A program made the position numbers and the translations under genes. From an uncultured Solobacterium sp. (lineage in GTDB: Bacteria; Bacillota_I; Bacilli_A; Erysipelotrichales; Erysipelotrichaceae), in the NCBI GenBank assembly GCA_900547815.1, contig URHY01000008.1, forward strand, positions 1 to 41,954: a stretch of DNA of 41,954 bases, in the 5' to 3' direction. Shown here in pieces: positions 40,227 through 41,954 of the stretch. A model generated the notes under the pieces. It worked only from the letters and a program-made list of their open reading frames with translations, ran no database searches and was not told the origin of the DNA. Position 1 is the stretch's first letter; each line of letters starts with the position of its first letter.

Positions 40227-40248
40227 GCACTACAATTGTAGTGTTTTT
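40227..40248 (+). terminator. Terminator after nth
   Basis: CACTAC / GTAGTG stem with an AATT loop (40228-40243) followed by TTTTT. Confidence 0.8.
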
Positions 40249-40269
40249 CTATATATAGGAGAATAGAAT

Positions 40270-41064
40270 ATGATTATAAATACCGAAATTGTGGATGCTT
40301 ATTTAAATGGGGAAAATATTAGTAAATTCTCATCTTTATTCATTTATAGGCAGGCCGATAGAAGCATATTTCAAGAGCCTGAAAAAGATAAAGCAGAAAT
40401 CGTTTCTAAGATAAAAGATGAAATCATAAATCATATATGCGATTTTATTCCTTGCAACAAAAGAATCTGGGATACCTTGTTTAAGGATTGGCAAAATGAT
40501 TTAGATGATATTATTTTGGATTTAGTTGTAGGATGTAAAGAACCCAATGATGCGTTTGTACTTAAAGATTTAAATGGAAGACACCATATGGTTTTTGATT
40601 TGTTGTGTTGGGAAAAGTATGTTGGAAAGATTTCATTATCTAAACTTTCGCAGAACCTTTTAACTCATGAATTATTTCATGTGTTGATTGGAAAATATTA
40701 TACAGATATTGAAAAGAGTGAACATTTTGGAAATTACATAGATAAACTCGATGCGATTTCGTTTAATGAAGGCTTTGCACATCTTGTATCCTATAATCAA
40801 CAAGAAATTAATAGTGTTGAATGGGAAAAGTTAGAAGATGTTTATTATAAATCTAAACAAAAAATGAAATTAGCTTTGATGGAAACAAATTCTAAATCAC
40901 AAGAACAATATGTTTATGATGCTAACTTCGGTAATTATTATGATAAATATGCATGTATGTGTGGAATGTTGTATTTAGCTAAACAGTGGCAATTAGGTGG
41001 ATATGCAAGACTAAAGGAATTGTTTGATCAAGGTTATCATGGCTTTGCGAGAAAGTGTATATAA
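40270..41064 (+). CDS. Putative HExxH zinc metallopeptidase, family not recognised
   Basis: A 264-residue cytoplasmic-type protein without signal or membrane segment. HELFH at 133-137 gives the zinc-binding HExxH, and Glu167 in FNEGFAHLVSY, 30 residues later, is a good third ligand, as in gluzincins. I do not recognise the rest. TAGGAGA lies 8 nt before ATG. No promoter is clear in the 20 nt after the nth terminator, so it may use readthrough or a promoter inside nth. From here on the gene order is no longer the conserved block. Confidence 0.65.
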   Translation: MIINTEIVDAYLNGENISKFSSLFIYRQADRSIFQEPEKDKAEIVSKIKDEIINHICDFIPCNKRIWDTLFKDWQNDLDDIILDLVVGCKEPNDAFVLKDLNGRHHMVFDLLCWEKYVGKISLSKLSQNLLTHELFHVLIGKYYTDIEKSEHFGNYIDKLDAISFNEGFAHLVSYNQQEINSVEWEKLEDVYYKSKQKMKLALMETNSKSQEQYVYDANFGNYYDKYACMCGMLYLAKQWQLGGYARLKELFDQGYHGFARKCI

Positions 41065-41105
41065 ACTAGATTTAATTTTTAGCCAATAGTAAAGGAAGTA
41101 TGAAT

Positions 41106-41564
41106 ATGAAGATTATTAAAGTTATAAATGATGAAGAAAAAAAGAAAATCACAAGAGCTATATTAGAAGCATTGCCTGAGTGGTTTGGGATTGTAGAAGC
41201 AAGAGAAAAATATATTCTTGATAGCGTAGGAAAAGATTTCTTTTGTGCTATGGAAAAAGATAAGGTTGTTGGATTTTTGTATCTTAAACAAACGGGTAAA
41301 GATACAATTGAACTTGCTGTAATGGGTGTGTTAAAAGAATATCATCGTAAAGGTATTGGAAGAGCACTATTTGAATACGCAAAGGAAAGTATAAAGGAAA
41401 GTGGGTATTCGTTTATTCAGGTAAAAACGGTGAAGATGGGAATGTATGAAGATTATGATCGTACAAATCGATTTTATATTTCACTTGGATTTAAAGAATT
41501 TGAAGTTCTGAATTCGTTGTGGGATGAAAATAATCCTTGTCAAATCTATGTGATGGCAGTGTAA
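41106..41564 (+). CDS. GNAT family N-acetyltransferase
   Basis: A 152-residue acetyl-CoA-dependent acetyltransferase. The acetyl-CoA loop is in MGVLKEYHRKGIGRALFEYA (about 76-95, with R-K-G-I-G-R as the Q/RxxGxG/A motif), followed by YISLGFKEFE. I use ATG 41106 (MKIIKVIND) because AAGGAAG is 7 nt upstream; ATG 41100 would nearly touch it. The acceptor is unknown. Confidence 0.85.
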   Translation: MKIIKVINDEEKKKITRAILEALPEWFGIVEAREKYILDSVGKDFFCAMEKDKVVGFLYLKQTGKDTIELAVMGVLKEYHRKGIGRALFEYAKESIKESGYSFIQVKTVKMGMYEDYDRTNRFYISLGFKEFEVLNSLWDENNPCQIYVMAV

Positions 41565-41629
41565 AGTTGACAAATAGTTGGTAGAGCAACCGCAATGAAT
41601 TACCGTATAATGATGGTGAAAAGGAGAAA

Positions 41630-41917
41630 ATGTGTATTATGAAGGCAACTGTATTTATAGCTTATATTTTTTTGTTGATGTATTTTGTAGTTGGTGTCGC
41701 ATTTATATACTTATTTGTGTTGGTTGTTAGGGCGTTAAAGAAATATATTAAATCTGAACCTGTTAGAAAAGAGAAAACAGAGAGTGCAAAGTCACTTGGA
41801 GAAGTGATTAAAAGATATCGTACGCAATGTAAAATGACTCAAGAATTTGTGGCAGAGTCTTTAGGTGTTTCAAGACAGGCTGTATCAAAATGGGAAAGTG
41901 GAGTTTCCCATAGTTAA
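41630..41917 (+). CDS. Membrane-anchored XRE/HTH protein, apparently truncated
   Basis: An N-terminal membrane segment (about residues 5-33) and a short basic linker lead into an XRE helix-turn-helix (LGEVIKRYRTQCKMTQEFVAES, SRQAVSKWESG). The domain stops after WESGVSHS, before the last two helices (relatives usually continue PSTSNLIALAKLF), so about 25 residues of the fold are missing. AAGGAG lies 3 nt before ATG 41630 and 12 nt before ATG 41639; either may be used. TATAAT at 41606-41611 is a likely -10. Confidence 0.6.
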   Translation: MCIMKATVFIAYIFLLMYFVVGVAFIYLFVLVVRALKKYIKSEPVRKEKTESAKSLGEVIKRYRTQCKMTQEFVAESLGVSRQAVSKWESGVSHS

Positions 41918-41954
41918 AGATACCACACCAAATATGATGAACCCACGCTTATAC

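Noticed and set aside
41577..41595. AGTTGGTAGAGCAACCG looks like the D-arm of a tRNA
   Set aside because: The pairing GCTC arm is absent, and no acceptor, anticodon or T-arm can be built around it.
1..41954. CRISPR arrays, insertion sequences, prophage genes
   Set aside because: No regularly spaced repeats, transposase, integrase or phage structural genes were seen.

Overview
The window is one contiguous piece of a low-GC Firmicutes chromosome. Gene content and order (recU-ponA diverging from gpsB-rnpB; murF-ddl-alr; yqeG-yqeH-yhbY-nadD-yqeK-rsfS-yqeM; ypmB-dnaD-nth), the anaerobic nrdDG pair, the fused nadD-yqeK gene and the overall codon style suggest an anaerobe of the Erysipelotrichaceae type. 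That assignment is inference from synteny, not a database match. No prophage, insertion sequence, CRISPR array, rRNA or intact tRNA was seen.

Layout. 1-4020: cell-wall and division block, with ponA and recU on the minus strand, gpsB and RNase P RNA on the plus strand. 4050-6500: FMN riboswitch, riboflavin ECF component ribU and a flavin-binding split-barrel protein, then a CorA-type Mg2+ channel preceded by a 24-codon leader peptide and a foldable leader RNA. 6510-11140: a small exporter (minus), a stress-type membrane protein plus iron alcohol dehydrogenase under a CIRCE-like operator, a DUF1002 secreted protein, a DtxR-family regulator with its own palindromic operator, and an AIM24 protein. 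11240-14210: nrdD and nrdG. 14220-17630: ispD, a degenerate ispD-like paralogue and a P-type ATPase. 17610-23420 (minus): two tandem MetE-like methyltransferases, each with a MET-box-like palindrome, then M42 peptidase-degV-cyclophilin-lysR. 23520-27030 (plus): membrane protein, recG, anchored extracellular protein. 27040-27620 (minus): HIT hydrolase behind a structured leader. 27790-40250: a probable single 12.4 kb transcription unit running from murF to nth. 40270-41917: a HExxH metallopeptidase, a GNAT acetyltransferase and a truncated membrane-anchored XRE protein.

Most interesting points. (1) In the murF operon the ligase resembles VanG, the racemase carries the Tyr-to-Asn change (TINNE) known from VanT serine racemases, and the next gene resembles the VanT membrane domain. 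Together they look like a D-Ala-D-Ser peptidoglycan module with VanT split into two genes. (2) The CorA gene follows a short ORF that begins MSPDP, like the MgtL Mg2+-sensing leader peptide of enterobacteria, and hairpins there can hide the corA ribosome binding site. (3) An IspD-like pseudoenzyme sits directly behind ispD. (4) Several genes (ispD, the P-type ATPase, recU) have a -10 box 6-7 nt before the start codon and no Shine-Dalgarno, suggesting leaderless mRNAs. (5) A structured leader with a terminator precedes the HIT gene.
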